Below, in pieces: positions 1 through 5,971 of a DNA stretch of 8,196 nt. Below the pieces are notes generated by a model, which made no database searches, had not been told where the DNA came from, and was given only the letters and a program-made list of their open reading frames with translations. The stretch's first letter is position 1; each line of letters opens with the position of its first letter. The position numbers and the translations under genes are program-made. Origin of the DNA: Desulfococcus sp. (lineage in GTDB: Bacteria; Desulfobacterota; Desulfobacteria; Desulfobacterales; Desulfosalsimonadaceae); the NCBI GenBank assembly GCA_024641805.1, contig JAHECJ010000071.1, forward strand, positions 1 through 8,196, written 5' to 3'.

Positions 1-197
1 TCCACCACATCCAGGCCATCAAAGCCGGGAATTTTCCAGTCACACAGAATGACATCATAGGCGGCATCCGATGCCAGCCGCAAGCCCTCCTCGGGGCTTG
101 ACGTAATCACGACATGAAATCCTTCGGAAGAAAAAATCTTCCGGCATGAATTTAAGACGATTTCCTCGTCATCAATGATCAGCATGGACTGGGACAT
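1..197 (-). CDS. Response regulator receiver protein, 3' end beyond the window
   Basis: Only the first 65 codons are present; the gene runs off the left edge. The protein begins MSQSMLIIDDEEIVLNSC and is a CheY-like receiver domain. The acidic pocket is D9/D10 and the predicted phospho-acceptor is D53, in the stretch ILCDWKIPGFDG. The ATG at 197-195 is preceded by AAAGGAGTG (about 204-212), a good ribosome binding site. It lies 33 nt downstream of the preceding receiver gene on the same strand, so it is probably the fifth gene of the kinase operon. Whether it is a lone receiver or carries an output domain (DNA-binding, AAA+, HD-GYP, GGDEF) cannot be seen. Its opening residues (IIDDEEIVLNSCRKIF) resemble the single-domain receiver at 1483-1848 (VVDDEGIVLESCRKVL) more than the two middle receivers, which suggests duplication within the operon. 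Confidence 0.9.
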   Translation of the reverse strand, partial: MSQSMLIIDDEEIVLNSCRKIFSSEGFHVVITSSPEEGLRLASDAAYDVILCDWKIPGFDGLDVV

Positions 198-230
198 ATG
201 GTTCACTCCTTTTTTTCAGCCTGATTTTTT

Positions 231-836
231 TTATGATGCGGATAACCACTTTTTAATTTCGGGTTTCACGGGTCCGATCTGGTCCTCGATCCATCCGATA
301 TCCCTGGTGATCAGAGCGAGTTTTTCCTGACGGGTCAGGTTAAAATTGTCAAGGGCATCCGCACCTTCCTTAAACAGGCGCTGCGCAAAAACACCGTCCT
401 TCGCGCCTTTTTCAAGAACTTTCAGGACCTCCTTTTTATGAATCAGCGTCTGCTCATCCCCCGAATCCTGAGATGATTCCACGAGTGCCCGGGCAATGGT
501 CCGGAGCAGTTGATCGGGCGTAAAGGGTTTTTCAATATAGTTGGTTGCTCCGAGCTTCATTGCCTGAACCGACGAACTGACGCTGGCATATCCGGTGATC
601 ATAATGACCGGCACGGATTTTCCGGCTTTTCGGATATCCCGAAGCACCTTAAAGCCGTCGGTATTTGGCATTCGAATGTCCGTCAACACAATGTCAAACG
701 GCTCATTGACGGCACACTGAATGCCATCCGAACCGTTTTGGACTGTCTTTACATCATAATCCTCTTCCCGGAGCACCTTTGCGATACTGTCAAGGACCAC
801 TTTTTCATCATCAATTGCCAGCACTCTTTTTTTCAT
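231..836 (-). CDS. Response regulator with conserved C-terminal helical domain (copy B)
   Basis: This 201-residue protein has a full receiver domain at residues 1-120: acidic pair D9/D10, phospho-acceptor D53 in DIVLTDIRMP, switch Thr81, aromatic Y100 and Lys103 in IEKPF. A short linker leads to a C-terminal domain (about 131-198) with no HTH or enzyme motif that I recognise. That domain has the pattern E-x3-VLE ... F-x3-L-x3-GADALD-x-FNL-x3-EKLA-x-IT-x-DI-x-WIE-x-Q-x-GP. About half of its residues (35 of 68 by hand alignment) are identical to the next gene's C-terminal domain. The ATG at 836 was chosen over an in-frame ATG at 896 because GGGAGAAG lies just upstream, the protein then begins like other receivers (MKKRVLAIDDE), and the longer version would overlap the preceding gene. 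It follows that gene's stop by 23 nt. Phosphotransfer from the kinase at 1829-3787 is inferred from gene context; the output is unknown. Confidence 0.93.
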   Translation of the reverse strand: MKKRVLAIDDEKVVLDSIAKVLREEDYDVKTVQNGSDGIQCAVNEPFDIVLTDIRMPNTDGFKVLRDIRKAGKSVPVIMITGYASVSSSVQAMKLGATNYIEKPFTPDQLLRTIARALVESSQDSGDEQTLIHKKEVLKVLEKGAKDGVFAQRLFKEGADALDNFNLTRQEKLALITRDIGWIEDQIGPVKPEIKKWLSAS

Positions 837-859
837 GGCACTTCTCCCAATAGTTTTAT

Positions 860-1486
860 TTACCAGACTTCGGCCCCCAGGCGTGCTTCCAGCCATTGCC
901 GCTGGGCCGATGAAAGCGGTCCCATCTGAGCTTCAATCCACCGTATATCCCCCGTAATTACGGCAAGCTTCTCCGGTCCGCTTAAATTGAAATCATCCAG
1001 GGCATCCGCGCCGAGTTCCATCAGGTCATGCCGGAACTGGTCGTCGGATGCCGCCATTTCAAGCACACGGATCATTTCCGCACGGTGGATAACAGACTGG
1101 GGCTCCGGTTCATGGTGTTTGGCATGATCGATCGCATCTTTGATTGACCGGACCAGGTCCTCCGGCGCAAAAGGTTTTTCAATATAATCCGAGGCGCCGA
1201 GTTTCATGGCCTGGACCGCGGATTGGACACTGGCATATCCTGTGATAATGATCACCGGCAAACCCGGTTTCTGCCGTTTGATGTCCCGGAGTACGATCAG
1301 ACCCCCGACCTCCGGCATGCGGATATCCGTCAATACGATATCATAGGGATTCTTCAAGGCCATCCGGATACCCTTATTGCCGCTCAACGTGACATCGACT
1401 TCAAAATGCTCGTCGGCCAGAATCTTTTTCACACTGTCGAGCACAATCTGTTCATCATCAATTACCAGCGCTTTGATCTGTTTCAT
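860..1486 (-). CDS. Response regulator with conserved C-terminal helical domain (copy A)
   Basis: This 208-residue protein has a receiver domain at residues 1-120: D10/D11, phospho-acceptor D54 in DIVLTDIRMP, switch Thr82, Y101 and Lys104 in IEKPF. After a charged linker (about 120-131) comes a predicted all-helical domain at about 132-208. It contains GADALDDFNL, EKLAVITGDIRWIE and a WLEARLGAEVW tail ending in Trp208. It is clearly paralogous to the downstream receiver at 231-836 over both domains, but it keeps a C-terminal extension that the other copy lacks. The ATG at 1486 has a strong AAAGGAG site and overlaps the previous gene's stop in an ATGA, so translation is probably coupled. The C-terminal pattern (F..L...G..AL..F.L...E..A...GD..WI) resembles the helical LigA-like or Franean1_4349-type folds; this is pattern memory, not a search. 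Its role may be a protein-protein contact. Confidence 0.94.
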   Translation of the reverse strand: MKQIKALVIDDEQIVLDSVKKILADEHFEVDVTLSGNKGIRMALKNPYDIVLTDIRMPEVGGLIVLRDIKRQKPGLPVIIITGYASVQSAVQAMKLGASDYIEKPFAPEDLVRSIKDAIDHAKHHEPEPQSVIHRAEMIRVLEMAASDDQFRHDLMELGADALDDFNLSGPEKLAVITGDIRWIEAQMGPLSSAQRQWLEARLGAEVW

Positions 1487-1848
1487 GGGTTGTCTCCTTT
1501 CAGAACCTGATGAACGTTTTCAAGCAGTTCATCCGGTGTAAATGGTTTTGGCAGAAACCGGCAGGCTCCCATTGCATCGGCTTCCTGTATCGTTTCGCCG
1601 GTACTGTAGCCGCTCATCACAATGACCGGCGTATCAATCATTCGATTTTTCAATTCCTTCATCAGGTAGATGCCGTCATGGACCGGCATTTTCAGATCGA
1701 TCAGCAGCAACCCTGGATGTTCTTTGCCAATCGCGAAAAGCGCCTCATCCACAGAATTTACCGGAATCACCTCAAAGCCTTCCGATTCAAGGACTTTTCG
1801 GCAGCTTTCAAGAACAATACCCTCATCATCAACTACCAGAACTTTCAT
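1483..1848 (-). CDS. Single-domain CheY-like response regulator
   Basis: This 121-residue protein consists of one receiver domain and nothing else. D7/D8 form the metal-binding acidic pair, D51 in LLLIDLKMP is the predicted phospho-acceptor, S79 in VMSGYS is the switch residue, F98 is the aromatic position, and K101 in PKPF is the conserved lysine. With no output domain it must act by protein contact or as a phosphate shuttle. The first 20 nt overlap the 3' end of the kinase gene in another frame and the last 4 nt overlap the next receiver (ATGA), which indicates tight co-translation. Upstream of the ATG is AGGTGA, a moderate ribosome binding site inside the kinase coding sequence. The obvious phospho-donor is the adjacent kinase, by inference from position. 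It may be the intermediate of a phosphorelay, but no histidine phosphotransfer (HPt) protein is visible in the window. Confidence 0.95.
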   Translation of the reverse strand: MKVLVVDDEGIVLESCRKVLESEGFEVIPVNSVDEALFAIGKEHPGLLLIDLKMPVHDGIYLMKELKNRMIDTPVIVMSGYSTGETIQEADAMGACRFLPKPFTPDELLENVHQVLKGDNP

Positions 1849-3787
1849 TTTGCGTCACCTGTCTGTCTATGGGCAGCCATATAAAAAATACAGTGCCCTT
1901 CCCCAATTCACTCTGAACCCGGATGTTTCCTCCATGCTCTTTAACAATCCCCTGAGAAACAGATAACCCGAGTCCGGTTCCCTTACCGACTTCTTTTGTT
2001 GTAAAAAACGGATCAAAAATCTGATTCAGATGTTCCGGCGGCATCCCGCAGCCGTTGTCCGCGATGGTCACTTCAACCCCCGGGTGCCCGATATCGTTTG
2101 CCGAGAGCGAGGCGCTGGAAGTAATCCGGATTTCACCCGAGGGTTTGGTGGCGTCCAGCGCATTTAACATCATATTCAAAAAAACACTCTGGATTTGACT
2201 GCGGTCCAGAACGATCATGGGCAGACTGTCTCCCGGTGTGAAAACGACGCTGACGCCTTTGAGCAGCGCCTGGTTTTCAATCAGCTTGATGGTTGCGTCC
2301 ATCAGCCGATTGATATCCGTCGATTCAGGATCCAGTTTAGTCTGGCGTGAAAAATCAAGCAGCCCTTTGACGATTTTACGCACCCGCTCGGTGGATTCTG
2401 CGACCACCTGAAGATCGGAACGGATATCTTCGCCGAGATCCTTTCTTCGGAGGAGCATGTGGGTATACGTCAACACGCCGGTCAAAGGATTATTGATCTC
2501 ATGGGCCACTCCCGCCGCCAGCCGGCCCACGCTTGCCTGCTTTTCGGATTGTATAATTTTGGTTTCACTGGCCATTCGCCGGCGCTTCATGGATTCAACC
2601 ATATCCTTGAACGTTTTCTGCAAAATGGCCATTTCCTGGTCTTTTGAGATGGGACCGATATCCGGTGAAATAGTTCCCGCAGACACCTCCCGGCTGGCGG
2701 CAATGAGCCGGTGCACCGGGGCCATGATCCTCCGCGCCAGAAAATAACCTATTCCCATGGCAATCAAAGCACCGAAACAGGTGGCTGCGATAAATATAAT
2801 AATGAGTTTTTTCTGAACCGCGGAATAATTGGATTCCAAAATAGCCACCGACAGCATGCCGACCCGCTTGCCGAAAACATCGGCAATGGGCATGTACGCG
2901 GATATATACTGATCGTTTAATTCCTCCCGGCGTTCCGTCCACTCTTTTCCCCGGACAATGACCTGCTGTTTGACTGTGTCTGAGACAGAAGATCCGATGG
3001 CCCGGTTCCCCTGCGGGTCAATCATATTGGTTGCGATTCGGTACCTGTCGAAAAATATGGTGGCAGCGGGCATGGTGGTTTCGGGCTGAATTTCATCAAA
3101 AAAAACAGACTTTCGGGCGGAGTCGACAATTTCCGTGCTTTGATTCAGTACCCTGCCCCCATAGAGAATTCCCAGCAGTTTTCCGGTTGTCCGGTACTCG
3201 AATATCGGGATGGCCGCGGCAATGGCCAGACATGCTTCCCCGGGTTTTTCGCCGACCGCATCCTGGCCGTCAATCTGTAAAGGATACATTTTAATCTGTC
3301 CGGCACGGGCCGGTGCTTCAAGCGCTATAAACGAGCGATTGGCAACAATGGTTCCCGCGATCGCAACCCCTTTGTCCACCACATACCGGACAACCGGATT
3401 ATCCGGCTCTGAATTTTCTTTCCCCAGGTTTTTTTCACCGATACGGAATAATGTCCGGCCGTCGCTCAGCGCTATCCCCGAGAAATCCAAATCCGCGTTT
3501 TTGGCCATGCGTTCAAGGCGGTCGATCAGATCCGGCACATTCCGGTCAATAAACGAAGAACGGAACCCCTGGCCCAGGGTGGTGATGTTTAAAGCCAGAT
3601 CAATGAAACGGACATTGGTATGATAAACATCCTCCGCCGCATTTAATGCCAGCCGTGTCTGGTTCGTGGCTTCCCTCAGCACGGTATCGTACAGCAGACG
3701 AGCGCCGATAAAGAGGGATATTCCTCCTACCAGAAAAGAAACACACAGGAAGCTGAAAATAAATTTAAACCGGGTTGAATGAAACAT
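1829..3787 (-). CDS. Membrane sensor histidine kinase, Cache-like sensor with HAMP, HisKA and HATPase_c
   Basis: This 652-residue kinase starts with a transmembrane segment (about 9-31). A periplasmic sensor region follows (about 32-326), whose second half (LYGGRVLNQSTEIVD to GMLSVAILE) fits Cache-family sensors of small ligands. A second transmembrane segment (about 327-350) and a HAMP-like linker (about 350-402) lead to the kinase core. H429 in the H-box GVAHEINNPL is the predicted autophosphorylation site. The ATPase part has the N-box (NMMLNALDA, 538-546), G1 (DNGCGMP, 577-583), F-box (DPFFTTK, 592-598) and G2 (GKGTGLGLS, 601-609). No PAS or receiver domain is fused. The ATG at 3787 was preferred to upstream in-frame starts at 3829 and 3853 because GGAGAAAGGAT precedes it, the transmembrane segment then sits at the N-terminus, and the predicted sigma-54 start site (about 3843) lies downstream of the 3853 codon. 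It heads the receiver operon; the ligand is unknown. Confidence 0.96.
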   Translation of the reverse strand: MFHSTRFKFIFSFLCVSFLVGGISLFIGARLLYDTVLREATNQTRLALNAAEDVYHTNVRFIDLALNITTLGQGFRSSFIDRNVPDLIDRLERMAKNADLDFSGIALSDGRTLFRIGEKNLGKENSEPDNPVVRYVVDKGVAIAGTIVANRSFIALEAPARAGQIKMYPLQIDGQDAVGEKPGEACLAIAAAIPIFEYRTTGKLLGILYGGRVLNQSTEIVDSARKSVFFDEIQPETTMPAATIFFDRYRIATNMIDPQGNRAIGSSVSDTVKQQVIVRGKEWTERREELNDQYISAYMPIADVFGKRVGMLSVAILESNYSAVQKKLIIIFIAATCFGALIAMGIGYFLARRIMAPVHRLIAASREVSAGTISPDIGPISKDQEMAILQKTFKDMVESMKRRRMASETKIIQSEKQASVGRLAAGVAHEINNPLTGVLTYTHMLLRRKDLGEDIRSDLQVVAESTERVRKIVKGLLDFSRQTKLDPESTDINRLMDATIKLIENQALLKGVSVVFTPGDSLPMIVLDRSQIQSVFLNMMLNALDATKPSGEIRITSSASLSANDIGHPGVEVTIADNGCGMPPEHLNQIFDPFFTTKEVGKGTGLGLSVSQGIVKEHGGNIRVQSELGKGTVFFIWLPIDRQVTQNESSGS

Positions 3788-3853
3788 GGCATCCTTTCTC
3801 CAGCCGGCAGATATGCACGGGCAAAACATCAATGCAACTTCAACAGCTATCAT

Positions 3854-3869
3854 TGCAATATGCTTGCCA
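3854..3869 (-). promoter_or_regulatory. Sigma-54 (RpoN) promoter of the kinase and receiver operon
   Basis: Read on the minus strand the sequence is TGGCAAGCATATTGCA. The consensus is TGGCAC-N5-TTGCA, and only the sixth base differs (A for C). The invariant GG (3868-3867) and GC (3856-3855) are separated by exactly 10 nt. The predicted transcript start is near 3843, giving a leader of about 55 nt before the kinase ATG at 3787. Such promoters need an enhancer-binding AAA+ activator; none is encoded in the visible window. Confidence 0.75.
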
Positions 3870-3897
3870 TATCCTAAAGGACGCCTGCTTAACTATA

Positions 3898-3910
3898 TAA
3901 CTATTTGATT
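3898..3910 (-). promoter_or_regulatory. Putative IHF binding site
   Basis: The minus strand reads AATCAAATAGTTA, a full match to the IHF consensus WATCAANNNNTTR. Its centre is about 60 bp upstream of the predicted sigma-54 transcript start. At sigma-54 promoters IHF commonly bends DNA between the polymerase and the distant activator, and this spacing fits. The surrounding DNA is AT-rich, so a chance match is possible. A second near-match (one mismatch) lies at 3967-3979 on the plus strand. Confidence 0.5.
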
Positions 3911-3958
3911 TTAAAATATTTATATGATAATTAACGGGGCCTTCCGATAAAACCGCGT

Positions 3959-4020
3959 CATGGGATTATCAAACTATTTTTCAATATGTAAAAAAAACAG
4001 GCATGGGATCCGGTGGTCCC
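3959..4020. promoter_or_regulatory. Candidate upstream activator region (repeated octamer and dyad)
   Basis: The octamer CATGGGAT occurs twice, at 3959-3966 and 4002-4009. The start-to-start distance is 43 bp, close to four helical turns. The second copy runs into an imperfect dyad, GGGATC-CGGT-GGTCCC, at 4005-4020. These lie about 116-178 bp upstream of the predicted sigma-54 start, where enhancer-binding proteins often bind. Assigning them as activator sites is inference from position. Confidence 0.25.
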
Positions 4021-4035
4021 TGAACTTGCCGAATC

Positions 4036-4063
4036 TTGATTGCTAAACTGAAAATTTTACATT
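4036..4063 (+). promoter_or_regulatory. Weak candidate sigma-70 promoter for ldtD
   Basis: TTGATT (4036-4041) and TACATT (4058-4063) are separated by 16 bp. Each matches its consensus hexamer only partly. A rival lies closer to the gene: TTGAGA (4156-4161) with TTTATT (4178-4183), also 16 bp apart. In DNA this AT-rich such boxes arise by chance, so the assignment is tentative. Confidence 0.2.
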
Positions 4064-4215
4064 AAACTCGCTAAAAGTTTGTTTGAAGCGGATGTATCTT
4101 CTCAATCAAATCGGGAATCCAGTTAGATAGCATAACAGCAGATCTTCCGAACTTTTTGAGAATATACAAGCTGATCATTTATTTTTTAAACCATTTGGAA
4201 TGATACATTTTGCAT

Positions 4216-5970
4216 ATGCATCAGTACAGATTCCATCAATGTAATTATTTTAACCGATGCTCTTTAGGGTTCTACCAACCCTTTGTTATTATTTATTCAA
4301 CTCTGGTCCTTGGCCTCTTTTTACTGTATTTCATCTTACCTTCCGGCGCTTTCGCCGAGAACCGATCCATCATGGATGAAATTCAGAATCAACTGCGAAG
4401 CCGGTGCGAGACCAATGCCGTTGCGACCTATAAAATCAACCATGAGCCGATATATGCTTCAGCCGCTCTCCCAGTATTCTATGAACGGCGTGCCTTCAAA
4501 CCGGCATGGATCGATGAAAACGGCCCGACCCCGCTTATCGAGCAACTGATAACCGCTATCGGTAAAGCGGATGAGGAAGGATTGCATCCCGTTGATTATC
4601 ATCTGGTGCAGATAAACAATATCTTCGGGAATATAGAGCACGACCAGCTGAACTTCGCCCCACTGGACCCGGGGCAATTAACGGATCTGGATCTCCTCCT
4701 CACGGATGCTTTTCTGGTCTATGGCGCGCATCTGGTAAAAGGTAAAATCAACCCGGCAACCACCGATACGGAATGGTTTGCCAACCTTCGCGAAATGGAT
4801 ATGCCCCGTGTTTTGGAAGATGCCATCACCGCCCGGCGCATACCCGAAAGCTTGAGAAACCTTTGTCCCCGCTATGATGGTTATTTCAAGCTCCGCGATG
4901 CGCTGACAGATTATCGCAGGATCTTTGTGCAGGGAGGCTGGCCGGCCGTCCCGTCCGGGCCGATCCTGGAGCTGGGCGACAGCAGTCCGCGCGTCCCTAA
5001 AATCCGGGAACGGTTAATGGCAACGGATGATTTAACATCCGATCCGGATGTTTCGGATGATTACTTTGATCAGGCCCTCGAAGAAGCGGTCAAACTCTTT
5101 CAACACCGCAATGGATTGGATGTCGACGGCATCGTTGGACCGGATACATTGAACCAAATGAACATTAGAATTTCAGACCGCATTCAACAAATTGAGATTA
5201 ACATGGAAAGATGGCGATGGCTCCCACAGGACCTCGGCAAACGCCATATCATCGTCAATATCGCCGACTTTAATCTGGCTGTGTTTGATACCGGAACAGA
5301 GATCCTGGACATGAAGGCGGTGGTCGGCAAAGCCTATCGCCGCACACCTGTTTTCAGCGATAAAATGACCTATATGGTTATCAACCCTTATTGGGAAATC
5401 CCCCCCAAAATCGCAGAGGAGGATATCCTCCCCCACGTAAAACTGGACCCGGATTACTTGAACCGCATGCACATTAAAGTGATCAGCGGATGGGGGGAAA
5501 ATATGCAAATAGTGACCCCGGAAGACGTTCAATGGCGCTCCCTGACGCCCCGGAATTTTCCCTACCATTTACGTCAGGACCCGGGCCCGTGGAATCTGCT
5601 CGGACAGATCAAATTCATGCTGCCGAATCCATTTAACGTATATATTCATGATACGCCCTCTCGGGATCTGTTTGCCAAAACCTCCCGGTCTTTCTCCAGC
5701 GGGTGTATCCGGATTGAAAAACCCATCGAACTGGCGGAGCTTGTGCTCTCCGGAAATCCTAAATGGACACGGGATCAAATCCTGCTTGCCATCGCGTCCG
5801 GCGAGGAACAAACTGTTTCACTGCCCACCCCCATCCCGGTCCATATATTATACTGGACGGCATGGGTATCGGCAGACGGAAAAATCCAGTTCAGGAATGA
5901 TATTTACGAACGCGATGCGAAATTGCTCGGGGCCATGGAATTCCAAAATCCTGTGGATCGGACCCTTTGA
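4216..5970 (+). CDS. ldtD: L,D-transpeptidase, LdtD/YcbB type
   Basis: This 584-residue periplasmic enzyme is predicted to make 3-3 (mDAP-mDAP) peptidoglycan cross-links. The N-terminus has a long polar stretch, then a hydrophobic segment (about 22-41) ending PSGAFA, either a signal peptide or an anchor. The scaffold region (about 75-245) matches YcbB-type enzymes (FYERRAFKPAWID, EGLHPVDYH). A peptidoglycan-binding domain follows at about 254-318 (LDVDGIVGPDTLNQMN). The YkuD catalytic domain (about 343-515) carries IHDTP with H478 and the SSGCIRIE signature with catalytic Cys497 and Arg499. The length is close to E. coli LdtD (about 615 residues), and the active site is intact. The start is uncertain: an in-frame TTG at 4210 is better spaced from the weak GGAA (4197-4200), whereas the ATG at 4216 lies 15 nt from it. 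The next gene starts 1 nt after this stop, so the two are almost certainly co-expressed. Confidence 0.95.
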   Translation: MHQYRFHQCNYFNRCSLGFYQPFVIIYSTLVLGLFLLYFILPSGAFAENRSIMDEIQNQLRSRCETNAVATYKINHEPIYASAALPVFYERRAFKPAWIDENGPTPLIEQLITAIGKADEEGLHPVDYHLVQINNIFGNIEHDQLNFAPLDPGQLTDLDLLLTDAFLVYGAHLVKGKINPATTDTEWFANLREMDMPRVLEDAITARRIPESLRNLCPRYDGYFKLRDALTDYRRIFVQGGWPAVPSGPILELGDSSPRVPKIRERLMATDDLTSDPDVSDDYFDQALEEAVKLFQHRNGLDVDGIVGPDTLNQMNIRISDRIQQIEINMERWRWLPQDLGKRHIIVNIADFNLAVFDTGTEILDMKAVVGKAYRRTPVFSDKMTYMVINPYWEIPPKIAEEDILPHVKLDPDYLNRMHIKVISGWGENMQIVTPEDVQWRSLTPRNFPYHLRQDPGPWNLLGQIKFMLPNPFNVYIHDTPSRDLFAKTSRSFSSGCIRIEKPIELAELVLSGNPKWTRDQILLAIASGEEQTVSLPTPIPVHILYWTAWVSADGKIQFRNDIYERDAKLLGAMEFQNPVDRTL

Positions 5971-5971
5971 A

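Larger units (their letters stand above)
3788..4215. other. Divergent intergenic region between the kinase operon and ldtD
   Basis: These 428 bp, largely AT-rich, separate the two oppositely oriented operons and hold no credible gene. On the minus side lie a sigma-54 promoter (3854-3869) and an IHF-like site (3898-3910). Upstream of these are a repeated CATGGGAT octamer (3959-3966 and 4002-4009) and a GGGATC/GGTCCC dyad (4005-4020). AACTAT occurs three times (3891, 3899, 3972). On the plus side only weak sigma-70-like boxes are present. No riboswitch-like fold, tRNA or terminator was recognised. Confidence 0.8.

Noticed and set aside
837..896. Longer start for receiver copy B at 896
   Set aside because: It would overlap the upstream receiver by 37 nt and add 20 residues before the receiver fold. 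The ATG at 836 has a clear GGGAGAAG site.
510..1966. Several plus-strand open frames opposite the receiver genes
   Set aside because: They have no recognisable domains or ribosome binding sites and mirror the minus-strand receivers, whose motifs are unambiguous.
3788..3853. Longer kinase N-terminus from starts at 3829 or 3853
   Set aside because: The predicted sigma-54 start is near 3843, after the 3853 codon. Neither start has a good ribosome binding site, while 3787 has GGAGAAAGGAT and places the transmembrane helix at the N-terminus.
4050..4062. Near-palindrome TGAAAATTTTACA as an operator
   Set aside because: It is a single AT-rich dyad with a mismatch and no second copy, which is expected by chance in this DNA.
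5648..5971. In-frame upstream extension of the M15-type peptidase
   Set aside because: It overlaps the catalytic YkuD part of ldtD and would put over 100 unrelated residues before an evident signal segment that begins at the ATG at 5972.
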